Positions 16,291 to 25,453 of a DNA stretch of 64,000 nucleotides are shown here, in pieces. Origin of the DNA: DASRFA01 sp035651755 (GTDB lineage: Bacteria; Desulfobacterota; Binatia; UBA12015); NCBI GenBank assembly GCA_035651755.1, contig DASRFA010000027.1, positions 261,747 to 325,746 on the forward strand. Direction: 5' to 3'. The notes under the pieces are model-generated. The model did not search any database. It was not told the DNA's origin and saw only the letters and a list, made by a program, of their open reading frames with translations. How positions within the stretch are numbered: the first letter of the stretch is position 1; the number at the start of each line of letters is the position of its first letter. Both the position numbers and the translations under genes were made by a program.

Positions 16291-17061
16291 ATGTCGCCGG
16301 GCGACCGTCAGCCCGCGCGCCGCGAGAGCGAGCCGGAGTGGGAAGCGCACGGGTCGTCGGCTCCCCAGCGCGCGACGTCCGCCGGCCACCCGGCGTTCCT
16401 GTTCGATCTCGACGGGACGCTGGTCGACAGCGTGTACCACCACGTGCTCGCGTGGCGGGACGCGCTCGAAGACGCGGGCGTGCGGCTCGCGGTGTGGCGC
16501 ATCCACCGGCGGATCGGAATGAGCGGCGGCCTTCTCGTGAACGCGCTGCTGCGCGAGACCGGTCACCGCTTCACGGCAGAGGAGGTCGAGCGCCTGCAGC
16601 GTGCGCACGCCGCGATCTACGCGCGCCAGGCCGGCGACGTGCGCCCGCTCCCGGGCGCGCGCGATCTGCTCGCTCACCTCACCGACGCCGGCGTGCCTTG
16701 GGCGATCGCGACGAGCGGCAAGCTCGAGAGCGCGCGTCCCGCGCTCGACATGCTCGGCATCGATCCCGCCGGCCCGGGCGCGATCGTGACGCGCGACCTC
16801 GTCCAGCACGCGAAGCCCGATCCCGACCTCTTCCTCGCCGCGGCCGAGCGGCTCGGGGTGCGGATCGAGGCGGCGGTCGTCGTCGGCGACAGCGTGTGGG
16901 ACCTGCTCGCCGCACGCCGCGCGCGCGCCCTCGGCGTGGCCCTCCTGTCGGGCGGCTACGGCCAGGACGAGCTCGAGCGCGCGGGAGCGTATCGCGTGTA
17001 CCAGGACCCGGCCGACCTGCTCTTCCACCTCGACGAGGTCGGCGTGCGCGCGATCGGCTGA
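16291..17061 (+). CDS. HAD-superfamily hydrolase (beta-phosphoglucomutase/phosphatase-like)
   Basis: 256 residues. HAD motif I is FLFDLDGTLVDS (~35-46, both catalytic Asp present), motif II is IATSGK (~130), motif III Lys is in HAKPDPDLF (~167) and motif IV is VVVGDSVWD (~190). The four-helix cap (subfamily IA) lies between motifs I and II. The preceding ~30 residues are poorly conserved, so the true start may be later. Substrates of this group range from phosphoglycolate to sugar phosphates; the sequence does not decide. No Shine-Dalgarno is seen. Confidence 0.8.
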   Translation: MSPGDRQPARRESEPEWEAHGSSAPQRATSAGHPAFLFDLDGTLVDSVYHHVLAWRDALEDAGVRLAVWRIHRRIGMSGGLLVNALLRETGHRFTAEEVERLQRAHAAIYARQAGDVRPLPGARDLLAHLTDAGVPWAIATSGKLESARPALDMLGIDPAGPGAIVTRDLVQHAKPDPDLFLAAAERLGVRIEAAVVVGDSVWDLLAARRARALGVALLSGGYGQDELERAGAYRVYQDPADLLFHLDEVGVRAIG

Positions 17062-17106
17062 GCCGGGCGCGGCTCCGCGAGCCGCTGCTCCGGTCGCGCT
17101 CCGAGC

Positions 17107-17997
17107 GTGGAATCGCGTCTCTCGACGGAGGTCGCGGCGCGTGGAAGATGCGTGCCGCGAGGCGCGCAGGTGGCGAACGATCCGGATGCGGCTCTGTCGG
17201 GTGGGATTTCGGGCCGGACGCGCATCCTCGGCCTCCTCGCCGACCCGATCGTCCAGGCGCGCTCGCCGGCGATGGCGAACGCCTGGCTGCGCGAGCGCGG
17301 CCGCTTCGGCGACTTCGTCCTCGTGCCGATGGCAGTGGGATCCGAAGGCCTCGCGGACGCCGTCGCCGGCCTCCGCCGCATGCGGAACTTCGCGGGCGCG
17401 ATCGTCTCGATGCCCCACAAGTCCGCGATGCTCCCGCTCGTCGACGAGGTCGCGCCCGAGGCACGGCTCGTCGGCGCGTTGAACGCGGTGCGGCGTGCGG
17501 ACGATGGGCGCCTCGCCGGCACGATGCTCGACGGCGAAGGCTTCGTCGCGGGCCTCCGCTCGGCGGGGCACGAGGTCGAAGGCCGCACGTGCGCGCTCTT
17601 CGGCGCCGGCGGCGCCGCGTCCGCGATCGCCTTCTCGCTCGCGCGCCACGGCTGCGCGGGGCTCGCCATCGCGAACCGTACGCCGGCGAAGGCCGAGTCG
17701 CTCGCAGAGCGCGTGCGCGCGGCGTTCCCGTGCGTCGACGTGCGCCCCGGCGCGGATCCGCGCTCGGCCTACGACGTCGCGATCAACGCGACTTCGCTCG
17801 GGATGAAGCCCGACGACGATCTCCCGATGCCGCTCGGGGTGATCGACCGCGCGCGCCTCGTCGCGGAGTGCGTCGTCGCCCCCGAAACGACGCGGCTGCT
17901 CGAGGTCGCGCGCGAGCGCGGGCGCGCGGTCCACGGCGGGATCGCCATGCTCACGGCGCAGATGGAGCTGATGCTCCGCTTCATGGGGGTCGATTGA
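17107..17997 (+). CDS. Shikimate dehydrogenase-family protein (AroE-like paralog)
   Basis: 296 residues including ~35 doubtful N-terminal residues; a downstream GTG (at VANDPDAAL) is plausible. The AroE fold is clear: GLLADPIVQARSP, VSMPHKSAM (catalytic Lys), GALNAV, LDGEGF (catalytic Asp), FGAGGAASAIAF (NADP loop), ANRTPAKAE and AMLTAQMEL. In E. coli AroE the first motif is HSKSP and the fourth NTDG; here they are QARSP and MLDG. One shikimate-contacting Ser and the Asn-Thr are therefore changed while the Lys-Asp pair stays. A relaxed or different polyol-acid substrate is likely (inference). It converges on the MaoC gene. Confidence 0.75.
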   Translation: MESRLSTEVAARGRCVPRGAQVANDPDAALSGGISGRTRILGLLADPIVQARSPAMANAWLRERGRFGDFVLVPMAVGSEGLADAVAGLRRMRNFAGAIVSMPHKSAMLPLVDEVAPEARLVGALNAVRRADDGRLAGTMLDGEGFVAGLRSAGHEVEGRTCALFGAGGAASAIAFSLARHGCAGLAIANRTPAKAESLAERVRAAFPCVDVRPGADPRSAYDVAINATSLGMKPDDDLPMPLGVIDRARLVAECVVAPETTRLLEVARERGRAVHGGIAMLTAQMELMLRFMGVD

Positions 17998-18009
17998 CGG
18001 AAGCGCGCG

Positions 18010-18471
18010 CTACCCGGCTCGCTCGGACGCTTCGCGGCGGGCGACGAGCAGCGTGACCTGCTGCGTCAGCACCGCTTCGCCGCGCGGGTTCTGGAGCGAG
18101 TCGGCGAGGACGACGATCCCGCGGTCCGGCTTCGTCTGCGAGGGCCGCTTCGCGACGCACTCCGTCCAGTAGGCGAGCTCCTCGTCCGGTCGCGCCGGCG
18201 CCGGGAGCCGCACCTCGTCCTTCCCGAGCATCGCCAGCACGGCGATCGGGTCGCGCATGTCGAAGAAGAGCCGCGTGACGACCGCGAAGAGGTGGAGCGA
18301 GCACAGCGTCAAGCCGCCGTAGATCGACGCCCGCGCCGCCTCCTCGTCGACGTGGTGGGGCTGCGGCTCGAAACGGCGCGCGAGCTCGATCGCCTCGGCG
18401 CGCGACGGCGTCGCGCGGCCGACGAGGAAGCGCTCGCCGAGCGCGATGTCCTCGAACGTCCGCCGGGCCAT
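18010..18471 (-). CDS. MaoC-like (R)-hydratase domain protein
   Basis: 153 residues, one hotdog domain. The start MARRTFEDIALGERF is the common entry of single-domain MaoC proteins. RRFEPQPHHVDEEAA covers the catalytic Asp/His region, though the usual D-x-N-P-x-H reads EPQPHH, with Glu replacing Asp. The last gene of a leftward operon (acyl-CoA dehydrogenase, GST, acyl-CoA ligase, MaoC), 17 bp after the ligase stop. It likely hydrates or dehydrates the acyl-CoA made by the upstream enzymes. The altered acid residue makes thioesterase or binding roles possible. Confidence 0.75.
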   Translation of the reverse strand: MARRTFEDIALGERFLVGRATPSRAEAIELARRFEPQPHHVDEEAARASIYGGLTLCSLHLFAVVTRLFFDMRDPIAVLAMLGKDEVRLPAPARPDEELAYWTECVAKRPSQTKPDRGIVVLADSLQNPRGEAVLTQQVTLLVARREASERAG

Positions 18472-18488
18472 GCGCCGCGCTGCGCCGC

Positions 18489-20207
18489 CTACCGCTGCGC
18501 GCCGCCCACGAGCTGCTGCTTCAGCTCGCGCTTCAGGATCTTCCCGGCGGGGTTGCGCGGAAGCGGCTCGTCGTAGAACCAGATCCGGACGGGGACCTTG
18601 AAGGCCGCGATGCGCTCCGCGACGTGCGTGCGCAGCTCGTCCTCGGTCGCGCTCGTTCCGGGAGCGAGGTGGACGGCCGCGCCCACCTCCTCGCCGAGGA
18701 CCGGATGCGGGATGCCGATCGCGGCCGCGTCCGTGACGGCCGGGTGCTCGAAGAGCGCGGCCTCCACCTCCGCCGACGAGACGTTCTCGCCGCCGCGGAT
18801 GATGAGGTCCTTCGCGCGGTCGACGAGATAGACGAATCCCTCGTCGTCGATGCGCGCGACGTCGCCGGAGTGGAGCCAGCCGTCGCTGAACGACGCCGCG
18901 GTCTCCGCCGGCTTTCCGAAGTAGCCCTTCACGACGTTCGGGCCCTTGATCCACAGCTCCCCGACGGCGCCGCGCGCGAGGTCCCGTCCGCTCTCGTCGA
19001 CGACCTTGAGATCGCAGACCGGGATCGGCACGCCGACGCTGTCGGGGTGGCGGAGGTAGTCGACACCCACGTTCATCGTCGTGACCGACGACGTCTCGGT
19101 GAGGCCGTACCCGTTGCTCGGGATGCGGCCGGGGAAGAGCTCGTCGATCTTCCGCACGAGCTCGGGCGCCGCCGGCGCGCCGCCGTAGCCGATGCCGCGC
19201 AGGCTCGAGACGTCGCGCTTGCCGAAGTCGGGGTGCTCGATCACCTGCCATACCATCGCTGGGACGCCGCCGAAGTTCGTCACGCGCTCACGCTCGATGA
19301 GCTCGAGGCAGCGCCCGGCATCCCACTTGTGCATGACGACGAGCTTGTTGCCGGCGAAGAGGTTCGCGACCAGGATCGAGTGGCAGCCGGTCGCGTGGAA
19401 GAACGGCACCGAGACGAGATGGACCGCCTGCTCGCCCGACGGTGCGGCCGGCGGCTTCCCGGAGCGGATCGCGCCGCGCACCGTGACGAAGCCGAGGCTC
19501 AGGAGGTTCCCGCAGATGTTCCGGTGGGTGCCGAGCACGCCCTTCGGGTTCCCGGTCGTGCCCGAGGTGTAGAAGATCGTCGCGTCGTCCTCCGGGTCGA
19601 GCGCGACGTCGGGCAGCTCGACGGACGGGGGCGCGTCCGCGACCACTTCCTCGAAGCGCTCGACGCGGCCGCCGCCCGGCAACGCGGCGCGCGAGTCGCG
19701 CGCCACGACGACGCGCAGGTCGGGAAAGCCGGCGAGCTCGCCTGCGAGCCGTTCGAGCCGCTCGGCGTCGGTGAACGCGACCTTCGAGCCCGAGTCGCGG
19801 AGCCCGTACGCGAGCTCGGGCGCCGTCCACCAGGCGTTCAGCGGCACGGCGACCGCGCCGGCGGCCGTCGCCGACCAGAACGCGACCGACCACTCGGGGA
19901 AGTTCCGCATCGCGATCGCGACGCGGTCGCCCTTCGCCACGCCGAACCGGTCGCGCAGCACGCGCGCGAGGTGCGCGACCGTCCGGAAGTGGCGCTCGTA
20001 GGTCCAGCGGTCGTCCTCGTAGATCAGGAAGTCGCGCTCGCCGTGCGCGCGGCTCGCCGCGACGATTGCCGGCAGCGCGGGCGGCGCGTTCTTCCAGACG
20101 CGCGTCGGGATCCCGCGGATGACGCGTTCCTCCATCTCGAAGGGCGCGCCCGGCGCCGTCAGCAGGGCGTGGACGTCGGCGATCGACGGTGTCGCAGCTT
20201 CGGCCAT
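18489..20207 (-). CDS. Acyl-CoA ligase (AMP-forming, ANL superfamily)
   Basis: 572 residues from MAEAATPS, preceded by GGGGAG. ANL motifs: phosphate loop IFYTSGTTGNPKG (~211), GYGLTETSS (~365), GWLHSGDVARIDDEGF (~433) and the catalytic Lys in PRNPAGKILKREL (~553). It activates a carboxylic acid with ATP and CoA; the chain length cannot be read off. It is in the same operon as an ACAD11-like dehydrogenase and GST. The start lies 5 bp after the GST stop, suggesting translational coupling. Compared with LvaE of levulinate catabolism it has the same operonic company, but that is only circumstantial. Confidence 0.9.
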   Translation of the reverse strand: MAEAATPSIADVHALLTAPGAPFEMEERVIRGIPTRVWKNAPPALPAIVAASRAHGERDFLIYEDDRWTYERHFRTVAHLARVLRDRFGVAKGDRVAIAMRNFPEWSVAFWSATAAGAVAVPLNAWWTAPELAYGLRDSGSKVAFTDAERLERLAGELAGFPDLRVVVARDSRAALPGGGRVERFEEVVADAPPSVELPDVALDPEDDATIFYTSGTTGNPKGVLGTHRNICGNLLSLGFVTVRGAIRSGKPPAAPSGEQAVHLVSVPFFHATGCHSILVANLFAGNKLVVMHKWDAGRCLELIERERVTNFGGVPAMVWQVIEHPDFGKRDVSSLRGIGYGGAPAAPELVRKIDELFPGRIPSNGYGLTETSSVTTMNVGVDYLRHPDSVGVPIPVCDLKVVDESGRDLARGAVGELWIKGPNVVKGYFGKPAETAASFSDGWLHSGDVARIDDEGFVYLVDRAKDLIIRGGENVSSAEVEAALFEHPAVTDAAAIGIPHPVLGEEVGAAVHLAPGTSATEDELRTHVAERIAAFKVPVRIWFYDEPLPRNPAGKILKRELKQQLVGGAQR

Positions 20208-20212
20208 CGTCG

Positions 20213-20806
20213 TCACTCCCCGTGCTTCGCGACCGCGCGCGCCAGCGCGGGTCGCGAGCTGCAGCGCTCGAGATACGAGTCGACGACCGGTCCGGCCGGC
20301 ATCATCGCGCGCGCGAACTGTCCGAGGCTCGCGAGCAGGACGTCCGCGCCCGAAAACTTCTCGCCGAGCACCCACGGTCCCGCCTCGAGCGCGCCCAGGA
20401 TGCGGCGGTCCATCGCGCCGCGGTCGCGGAAGGTGCGCTGCACGGCCGGATGGTCGGCGAGCCCGGCCGTCGTCATCACGACGATCGGCTCCATGACGCC
20501 CGCGTAGTACGCGAGCCACGAGAGGTACGGCCCGCGCTTCGGGTCGCCGATCGGCGGCGCAAGGCCCGCCGCCGGGAGCTTGTCCGTCAAGTAGAGGACG
20601 ATGGCGCTCGACTCGGTGACCAGCACGCCGTCGTCGACGAGCGCGGGCACCTTCTTGTCGGGATGCGGGTTCCCCGCATCCGCATGGCCGGTTCCGTCCA
20701 TGCGCGGGATGTCGGTCGGCTCGACCCGGTAGTCGGCGCCGAGCTCCTCGAGGAGCCAGATGATCCGCGACGAGCGGGATTTCGGGGCGTGAAAGAGCGT
20801 CAGCAT
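20213..20806 (-). CDS. Glutathione S-transferase family protein
   Basis: 197 residues. The N-terminal thioredoxin-like domain reads LFHAPKSRSSRIIWLLEELG, with cis-Pro in KKVPALVDDG and the glutathione-contacting ESSAIV (~66). The all-helical C-terminal domain includes YLSWLAYYAGVMEP and the N-capping FSGADVLLAS. This matches bacterial beta/theta-like GSTs. It sits between the acyl-CoA dehydrogenase (7 bp gap) and ligase in one operon, with GAGGTCGCC before the ATG. Its role could be detoxification or isomerisation of a reactive acyl or epoxide intermediate. Confidence 0.9.
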   Translation of the reverse strand: MLTLFHAPKSRSSRIIWLLEELGADYRVEPTDIPRMDGTGHADAGNPHPDKKVPALVDDGVLVTESSAIVLYLTDKLPAAGLAPPIGDPKRGPYLSWLAYYAGVMEPIVVMTTAGLADHPAVQRTFRDRGAMDRRILGALEAGPWVLGEKFSGADVLLASLGQFARAMMPAGPVVDSYLERCSSRPALARAVAKHGE

Positions 20807-20813
20807 GGCGACC

Positions 20814-22043
20814 TCACAGCGGCAGGTCGCCGGTCGCGCGGCGGGTGCTGCCGTCCTTCTGGTAGGCGGCGATCGTCCGCTGCGCGATGCGCATCTGGTG
20901 CACCTCGTCGGCGCCGTCGGCGAAGCGCGCCCAGCGCGCGTGCTGGTACATCCCCGCGAGCGGCGTGTCGGTCGAGTAGCCGAGGGCGCCGTGCACCTGG
21001 ATCGAGCGGTCGATGATGCGGCCGAGCGCGTTCGCGACGAAATGCTTCGCCATCGACACCTCGGAGGCGAAGTCGAGCCCGCGATCGATCCGGTAGGCGG
21101 CGTGCAGGACCATCAGCTTCGCCTGGTAGAGCTCCATCGTCGAGTCGGCGATCATCCACTGGATGCCCTGCTTTTCGGCGAGGAGCGAGCCGTGGGCGAA
21201 GCGCTTGGTCGAGCGGTCGACCATCATGTCGAGCGCCGTCTCGGCCTGCGCGATCCAGCGCATGCAGTGCGCGAGGCGGGCCGGGCCGAGCCGGTACTGC
21301 CCGAGACGATGGCCCTGGCCGCGGCCGCCGAGCATGTTCCGGGCGGGGATGCGGAGGTTCTCGATGCGGATCTCGGAGTGGCCCGAGGAGCCGTGCATGG
21401 TCGCGACCTCGCGCACGCGGTTCCAGCCCTCGGACGGGAGGTCGACGATGAAGCCCGTGTTCGCGGCCTGCGGCACGTCGGGCTCGTCCTCGGTGCGGGC
21501 GATCAGGATCGCGAACTGCGCGCGGCGCGCGTTCGAGATGAACCACTTGTGCCCGTTCACCACCCAGTCGTCGCCTTCGCGGACGGCGCGGGTCTGGATG
21601 AGGGTCGGGTCGGAGCCGGCGACCTCGGGCTCGGTCATCGCGAAGCAGCTCATCGCTCGGCCGTCGCAGAGCGGGCGCAGGTACTTCTCCTTCTGCTCGT
21701 CGGTCGCCCAGTGGAGGAGGGTATGCATGTTGCCCTCGTCCGGCGCCTGGCAATTGAGGACCCACGGGCCGTAGTGCGACTTCGCCGCCTCGGCCTGGAC
21801 CATCGCGAGCTCGACGTGGCCGAGGCCCATGCCACCCCATTCCTTCGGCATGTGCGGAAGCCAGAGACCCGCCGAGCGCGCTTCCTCGCGCATCCCGAAC
21901 AGGATGCGGAGGTACTGCGCGCGCTCGACGTCGTCGCCGTGGCCGATCTCCGCCTCGCCCGGCTTCACCACCTTCTCGATGAAGTCGCGGACGCGGAGCC
22001 GGATCTGCTCGAGCTGCGGGGTCAACGTGAAGTCGATCGCCAT
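20814..22043 (-). CDS. ACAD10/11-like acyl-CoA dehydrogenase
   Basis: 409 residues. FAD/acyl-CoA motifs: FAMTEPEVAGSDPTLIQTRA (~152), WVVNGHKWFISN (~180) and the C-terminal HGALGYSTDTPLAGMYQHAR, then RFADGADEVHQMRIAQRTI. The end pattern D-x-PLA and ADG-x-DEVH is that of the ACAD10/ACAD11 and LvaC branch, some of which act on phosphorylated 4-hydroxyacyl-CoA (established for levulinate catabolism in Pseudomonas putida and for human ACAD10/11). First gene of the leftward operon with a strong GAGGAGGG before the ATG. A matching phosphotransferase lies at 33280-34347. Confidence 0.9.
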   Translation of the reverse strand: MAIDFTLTPQLEQIRLRVRDFIEKVVKPGEAEIGHGDDVERAQYLRILFGMREEARSAGLWLPHMPKEWGGMGLGHVELAMVQAEAAKSHYGPWVLNCQAPDEGNMHTLLHWATDEQKEKYLRPLCDGRAMSCFAMTEPEVAGSDPTLIQTRAVREGDDWVVNGHKWFISNARRAQFAILIARTEDEPDVPQAANTGFIVDLPSEGWNRVREVATMHGSSGHSEIRIENLRIPARNMLGGRGQGHRLGQYRLGPARLAHCMRWIAQAETALDMMVDRSTKRFAHGSLLAEKQGIQWMIADSTMELYQAKLMVLHAAYRIDRGLDFASEVSMAKHFVANALGRIIDRSIQVHGALGYSTDTPLAGMYQHARWARFADGADEVHQMRIAQRTIAAYQKDGSTRRATGDLPL

Positions 22044-22227
22044 GGAGCCCTCCTCGGGACGGTCGCTCTGCCACTATCACCCGGTGCGCGACAAAGCGCG
22101 ATGCGGTCGCCGCGGGTGCTGGTAGGGGGACGGCTCGAACGTCCGGGCGGTCCGACCGCCGTCGCGCCGGCGCTCGTTGACCCGGAGCGCGGCGCCGTGA
22201 TCTACGACGATGAGAAGGAGGCACTGC

Positions 22228-23625
22228 ATGAGCCGTGTGGACCGCCCGCGTGTTCGGACCGGGCTCCTTGGCGCCGCGATCCTCATCGCGCTTCTTCCGG
22301 CGCCGGCGCGCACCGCCGACGTGAACGAGGTCCCCTCGGGCACGATCCTCGGCAAGGAGAACTGCCAGATCGCGAAGGGCGCGCTGCCCGACGAGATCCT
22401 CCAGTTCTACTGCCGCGGCGACTACGAGAACCCGATCCGCAAGAGCGCGAACGGCAAGGGGCTGTTCGACAACCCGCGGCTCACCGAGGTCTCCGCCAAG
22501 AACGAGGGCAAGTACGACGTCAACGATCAGGGCACGGTCGTCGACGTCGCGACGGGCACCCGCCCCGACTTCATGGTCGGCTTCCCGTTCCCGAAGGTCG
22601 ACCCGAACGACCCGAAAGCCGGCGCGAAGCTGGCTTGGAACTACTTCTACCGCGTGTACTGGGAGGGCGGCTTCCACACCGAGTCGCCGGTCAACTGGAT
22701 CAGTCGCGCCGACGGCCTGCAGCGGCGCTTCAACGTCGACGTCCACTTCAAGTACTACGACGGCGCTCCTCCCGAGATCCAGCAGCGCATCAAGGGCAAT
22801 CCGCTGAACCTGCTGTCGCGCACGCTCGGCCTCGTGACCGAGCCGGCGGACCTGAACGGCATCGTGTCGCTCAACTGGCGGTACCGCGACGCCGACCACA
22901 AGGACAACGCGTGGTCGTACGTCCCGGCGCTCCGGCGCGTGCGCGCGATCAACCCGAACAACCGCGCCGACGGGCTCCTCGGCTCGGACATCTCCGAGGA
23001 CGACGGCCCGTACTTCGACGGCAAGCCCGAGGAGTTCAATTTCAAGCTCGTCGGTCAGACGACGATTCTCGCCCACTACGACGGGCCGGGCCTCGACAGC
23101 GACGGCTCGAACGTCCACAAGCTCGAGCCCGGCGCGAAGGTCTCGACGCTCGTGACGATCAGGGAGCCGGCGTGGCAGGTCATCTCGCCGAAGCTCCGCG
23201 TGATCTGGTCCGATGCGCCGGGTTGGCAGAGCGAGCCGAAGCAGCTCGCCGCGTGGGCGCCGGTGCAGTACGCGCTCGTGCCGCGCAAGGTGTGGGTCGT
23301 CGAGGCGACGCCGAAGGACAAGTACTACATCTACGGCAAGCAGACGCTCTACCTCGATCAGCTGAACTACAACGGCTACTGGAAGAACAAGTTCGACTGG
23401 AAGGGCGAGGCCCTGAACAACTACGCGATCCCCGGGACGATGTGGTTCAAGGTCGACGGCGCGCCCGGCTACACCAAGGGCGGCGGCGGCGGGAACATCG
23501 CGGTCGCGCTCAACTACAAGGGCGACCGCGCCACCGTGACCGGCATGCCGATCGCCCCCGTCGAGTACTACGTCGACATTCCCGACGACATCTACGAGAT
23601 CGACCACCTCGTCCGCGGGAAGTAG
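22228..23625 (+). CDS. DUF1329 periplasmic/outer-membrane protein
   Basis: 465 residues from MSRVDRPRV, because the AAGGAGG sits 6-8 bp before this ATG and overlaps an upstream in-frame ATG at 22210. A signal peptide ends near PARTADV. The mature protein follows the DUF1329 pattern: VPSGTILGKENCQIAKG, PFPKVDPNDPKAGAKLAWN, then a long beta-rich domain with VPALRRVRAINPNNRADG and DGPYFDGKPEEFNF. DUF1329 proteins are often encoded with RND/MMPL exporters and steroid or hydrocarbon enzymes. Here the divergent neighbours are an acyl-CoA dehydrogenase operon. Its molecular role is unknown. Confidence 0.85.
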   Translation: MSRVDRPRVRTGLLGAAILIALLPAPARTADVNEVPSGTILGKENCQIAKGALPDEILQFYCRGDYENPIRKSANGKGLFDNPRLTEVSAKNEGKYDVNDQGTVVDVATGTRPDFMVGFPFPKVDPNDPKAGAKLAWNYFYRVYWEGGFHTESPVNWISRADGLQRRFNVDVHFKYYDGAPPEIQQRIKGNPLNLLSRTLGLVTEPADLNGIVSLNWRYRDADHKDNAWSYVPALRRVRAINPNNRADGLLGSDISEDDGPYFDGKPEEFNFKLVGQTTILAHYDGPGLDSDGSNVHKLEPGAKVSTLVTIREPAWQVISPKLRVIWSDAPGWQSEPKQLAAWAPVQYALVPRKVWVVEATPKDKYYIYGKQTLYLDQLNYNGYWKNKFDWKGEALNNYAIPGTMWFKVDGAPGYTKGGGGGNIAVALNYKGDRATVTGMPIAPVEYYVDIPDDIYEIDHLVRGK

Positions 23626-23647
23626 GGCGTCCTAGACGTCGCCCGGG

Positions 23648-25453
23648 TTGGATCCGCGAAGCGCTCCCGGCGCGCGCGCGGCGTGGCCTGCGGCAGCGGT
23701 GTCGCTCGCCGCGTACGTCGCCGTTTTCGTGGTCCTGACGCGCCGCTGGTGGGTCGCGGCGGCGACCTCCGTTCCGACCGGCAACCACCCGAGCGACTCG
23801 CGCCTGCACGTCTGGATCCTCGGCTGGGTGTATCGCGCGCTCACGAGCGAGCCGAGCCGGCTCTTCGATGCGCCGATCTACTTCCCGGCCCCGGCCCAGC
23901 TCACCGGCTCGGAGCACTTCCTCTCGAGCCAGATCGCCTTCGCACCGGTGTATGCGCTCACGGGCAACGCCGTGCTCGCGACGAACGCGCTCGTGCTCGC
24001 GTCCTACCCGATCGCGGCGTTCGCGATGGAGAGGCTCCTCGCCGCGCTCGGCATCGGGCGATGGGCGGCGTGGTCTGCCGGCCTGCTCTTCGCGCTCGGC
24101 CCGCTGCGCGTGCCGGCGAGCTTCCAGGTCCCGCAGCTGCTCCACCTCTACCTGCCGGTCGTCGCGCTCGCGCTGCACCGGCTGCGCGACGCGCCAACGG
24201 CGCCGCGCGTGCTCGTCTACGCGCTCTGCCTCGCGCTCGGGGTGTTCAGCGCCTACTACACGGCCGCGATGGTCGTCGCGGTCGTCGCCGTGTGGGGCGT
24301 CGTCGAGGTGGCGCGCCCGGGGCGGCGCGCGGGCTTCGCGGGCCTCGCGGCCGTCGCGACGCTCGGCGTGCTCCTCCTGCTCGCGGCTTTTTCGCTGCCG
24401 TACTTCCGGCGCGCCCCGGACGCGCCGCTCCCGCGAGATGCGCTCGCGCTGCCTCAGCCGAGCCCGAAACCGCGGCCGAGCGCGATGCCCGGCGCCACCG
24501 CGGTGCCGCACGCCGTGCCCTGGGACGCGGCCCTGCCGCTCGTCTGGCCGCCGGACGATCGCGTCGCGCCGATCGCGGGGACCGTCGGCCTTCTGGCGCT
24601 CGGCGTGCGCGGTCTCCGGCGCATCGCGGCGGCCGGGTTGGCCTTCGTCGCGCTCGGAGCGGGTTCGCTGGTCTGGCTCGTCGCCGCGGGCGGCATGTCG
24701 CCGGCGGTCGCCGCGATCGTCGGGTTCTTCCGGCACGTGCAGCGGACCCAGATGTTGACGGGCTTCGGGCTCTCGCTTCTCGCGGCCGGCGCGCTCGCGA
24801 CGTGCGGCCGCGTCGCGGGACGGCGTGCCGAGGTCGCGGCCGCGCTCGCGGTCGCGTGCGCGGTCCTCTGGACGCGCGGGCCGGCGCTCGTCACGCCGAA
24901 GCTCGACCGCGTCGCGCTCGAGGATGGCGAGGCGGCGGCGTACGACGAGATCGGCCGCATCGCGGCGCGCGGCGGAGACGGGTCGCTGCTCGAGCTGCCC
25001 GCGACCGGGCGCGACGGCACGGATCTCCGCCCGCGCTCGCTGCTCGGAAGCCTGCGCCATCGCGTTCCGCTCGCGAACGGCTTCTCCGGCCACTTCCCGT
25101 CGCATTTCATGTTCCTGAACGTCCGGATCTCGCGCCTCCCGGACGAGAGCTCGCTGCAGGACCTGGTCGACGTCGCGCACGTGCGCTGGATCGTGCTCCG
25201 TCCGGAGGAGGACTGGCGCGCGCCGGGAGAGCGCGAGCGGGTGCGCGCGGGTCTCCTGTCGGTCGCCGGGACGAGCGCGACCGAGGTCGGGCGCTTCACC
25301 GTCATCGACGTCGAGCGGCCGCGCGAGCGCCCGGAGCTCTTCCAGGCGATCGCTTCCGGCCGGGCGCTCGCGCAGCTCGCGCCGGCGGAGCGAGCGGTGC
25401 TCGCCCCTTGGCTCGCGCGCGACCCTGCCGGCGCTTCACCCGGGGGACGGTAG
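23648..25453 (+). CDS. Large integral membrane protein, GT-C-like
   Basis: 601 residues. About 9-10 hydrophobic helices (from AAAVSLAAYVAVFVVLTRRWW to AALAVACAVLW) occupy residues 10-415, followed by a soluble C-terminal part of ~185 residues. A luminal loop after helix 1 (SDSRLHVWILGWVYRAL) is like the first loop of GT-C glycosyltransferases or their relatives, but no proved catalytic Asp/Glu pair is recognised. The start is a TTG, the first start after an in-frame TAG; a GTG at 23699 is an alternative. Its 3' end overlaps that of the convergent sulfatase-fold gene by 18 bp. Confidence 0.65.
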   Translation: MDPRSAPGARAAWPAAAVSLAAYVAVFVVLTRRWWVAAATSVPTGNHPSDSRLHVWILGWVYRALTSEPSRLFDAPIYFPAPAQLTGSEHFLSSQIAFAPVYALTGNAVLATNALVLASYPIAAFAMERLLAALGIGRWAAWSAGLLFALGPLRVPASFQVPQLLHLYLPVVALALHRLRDAPTAPRVLVYALCLALGVFSAYYTAAMVVAVVAVWGVVEVARPGRRAGFAGLAAVATLGVLLLLAAFSLPYFRRAPDAPLPRDALALPQPSPKPRPSAMPGATAVPHAVPWDAALPLVWPPDDRVAPIAGTVGLLALGVRGLRRIAAAGLAFVALGAGSLVWLVAAGGMSPAVAAIVGFFRHVQRTQMLTGFGLSLLAAGALATCGRVAGRRAEVAAALAVACAVLWTRGPALVTPKLDRVALEDGEAAAYDEIGRIAARGGDGSLLELPATGRDGTDLRPRSLLGSLRHRVPLANGFSGHFPSHFMFLNVRISRLPDESSLQDLVDVAHVRWIVLRPEEDWRAPGERERVRAGLLSVAGTSATEVGRFTVIDVERPRERPELFQAIASGRALAQLAPAERAVLAPWLARDPAGASPGGR

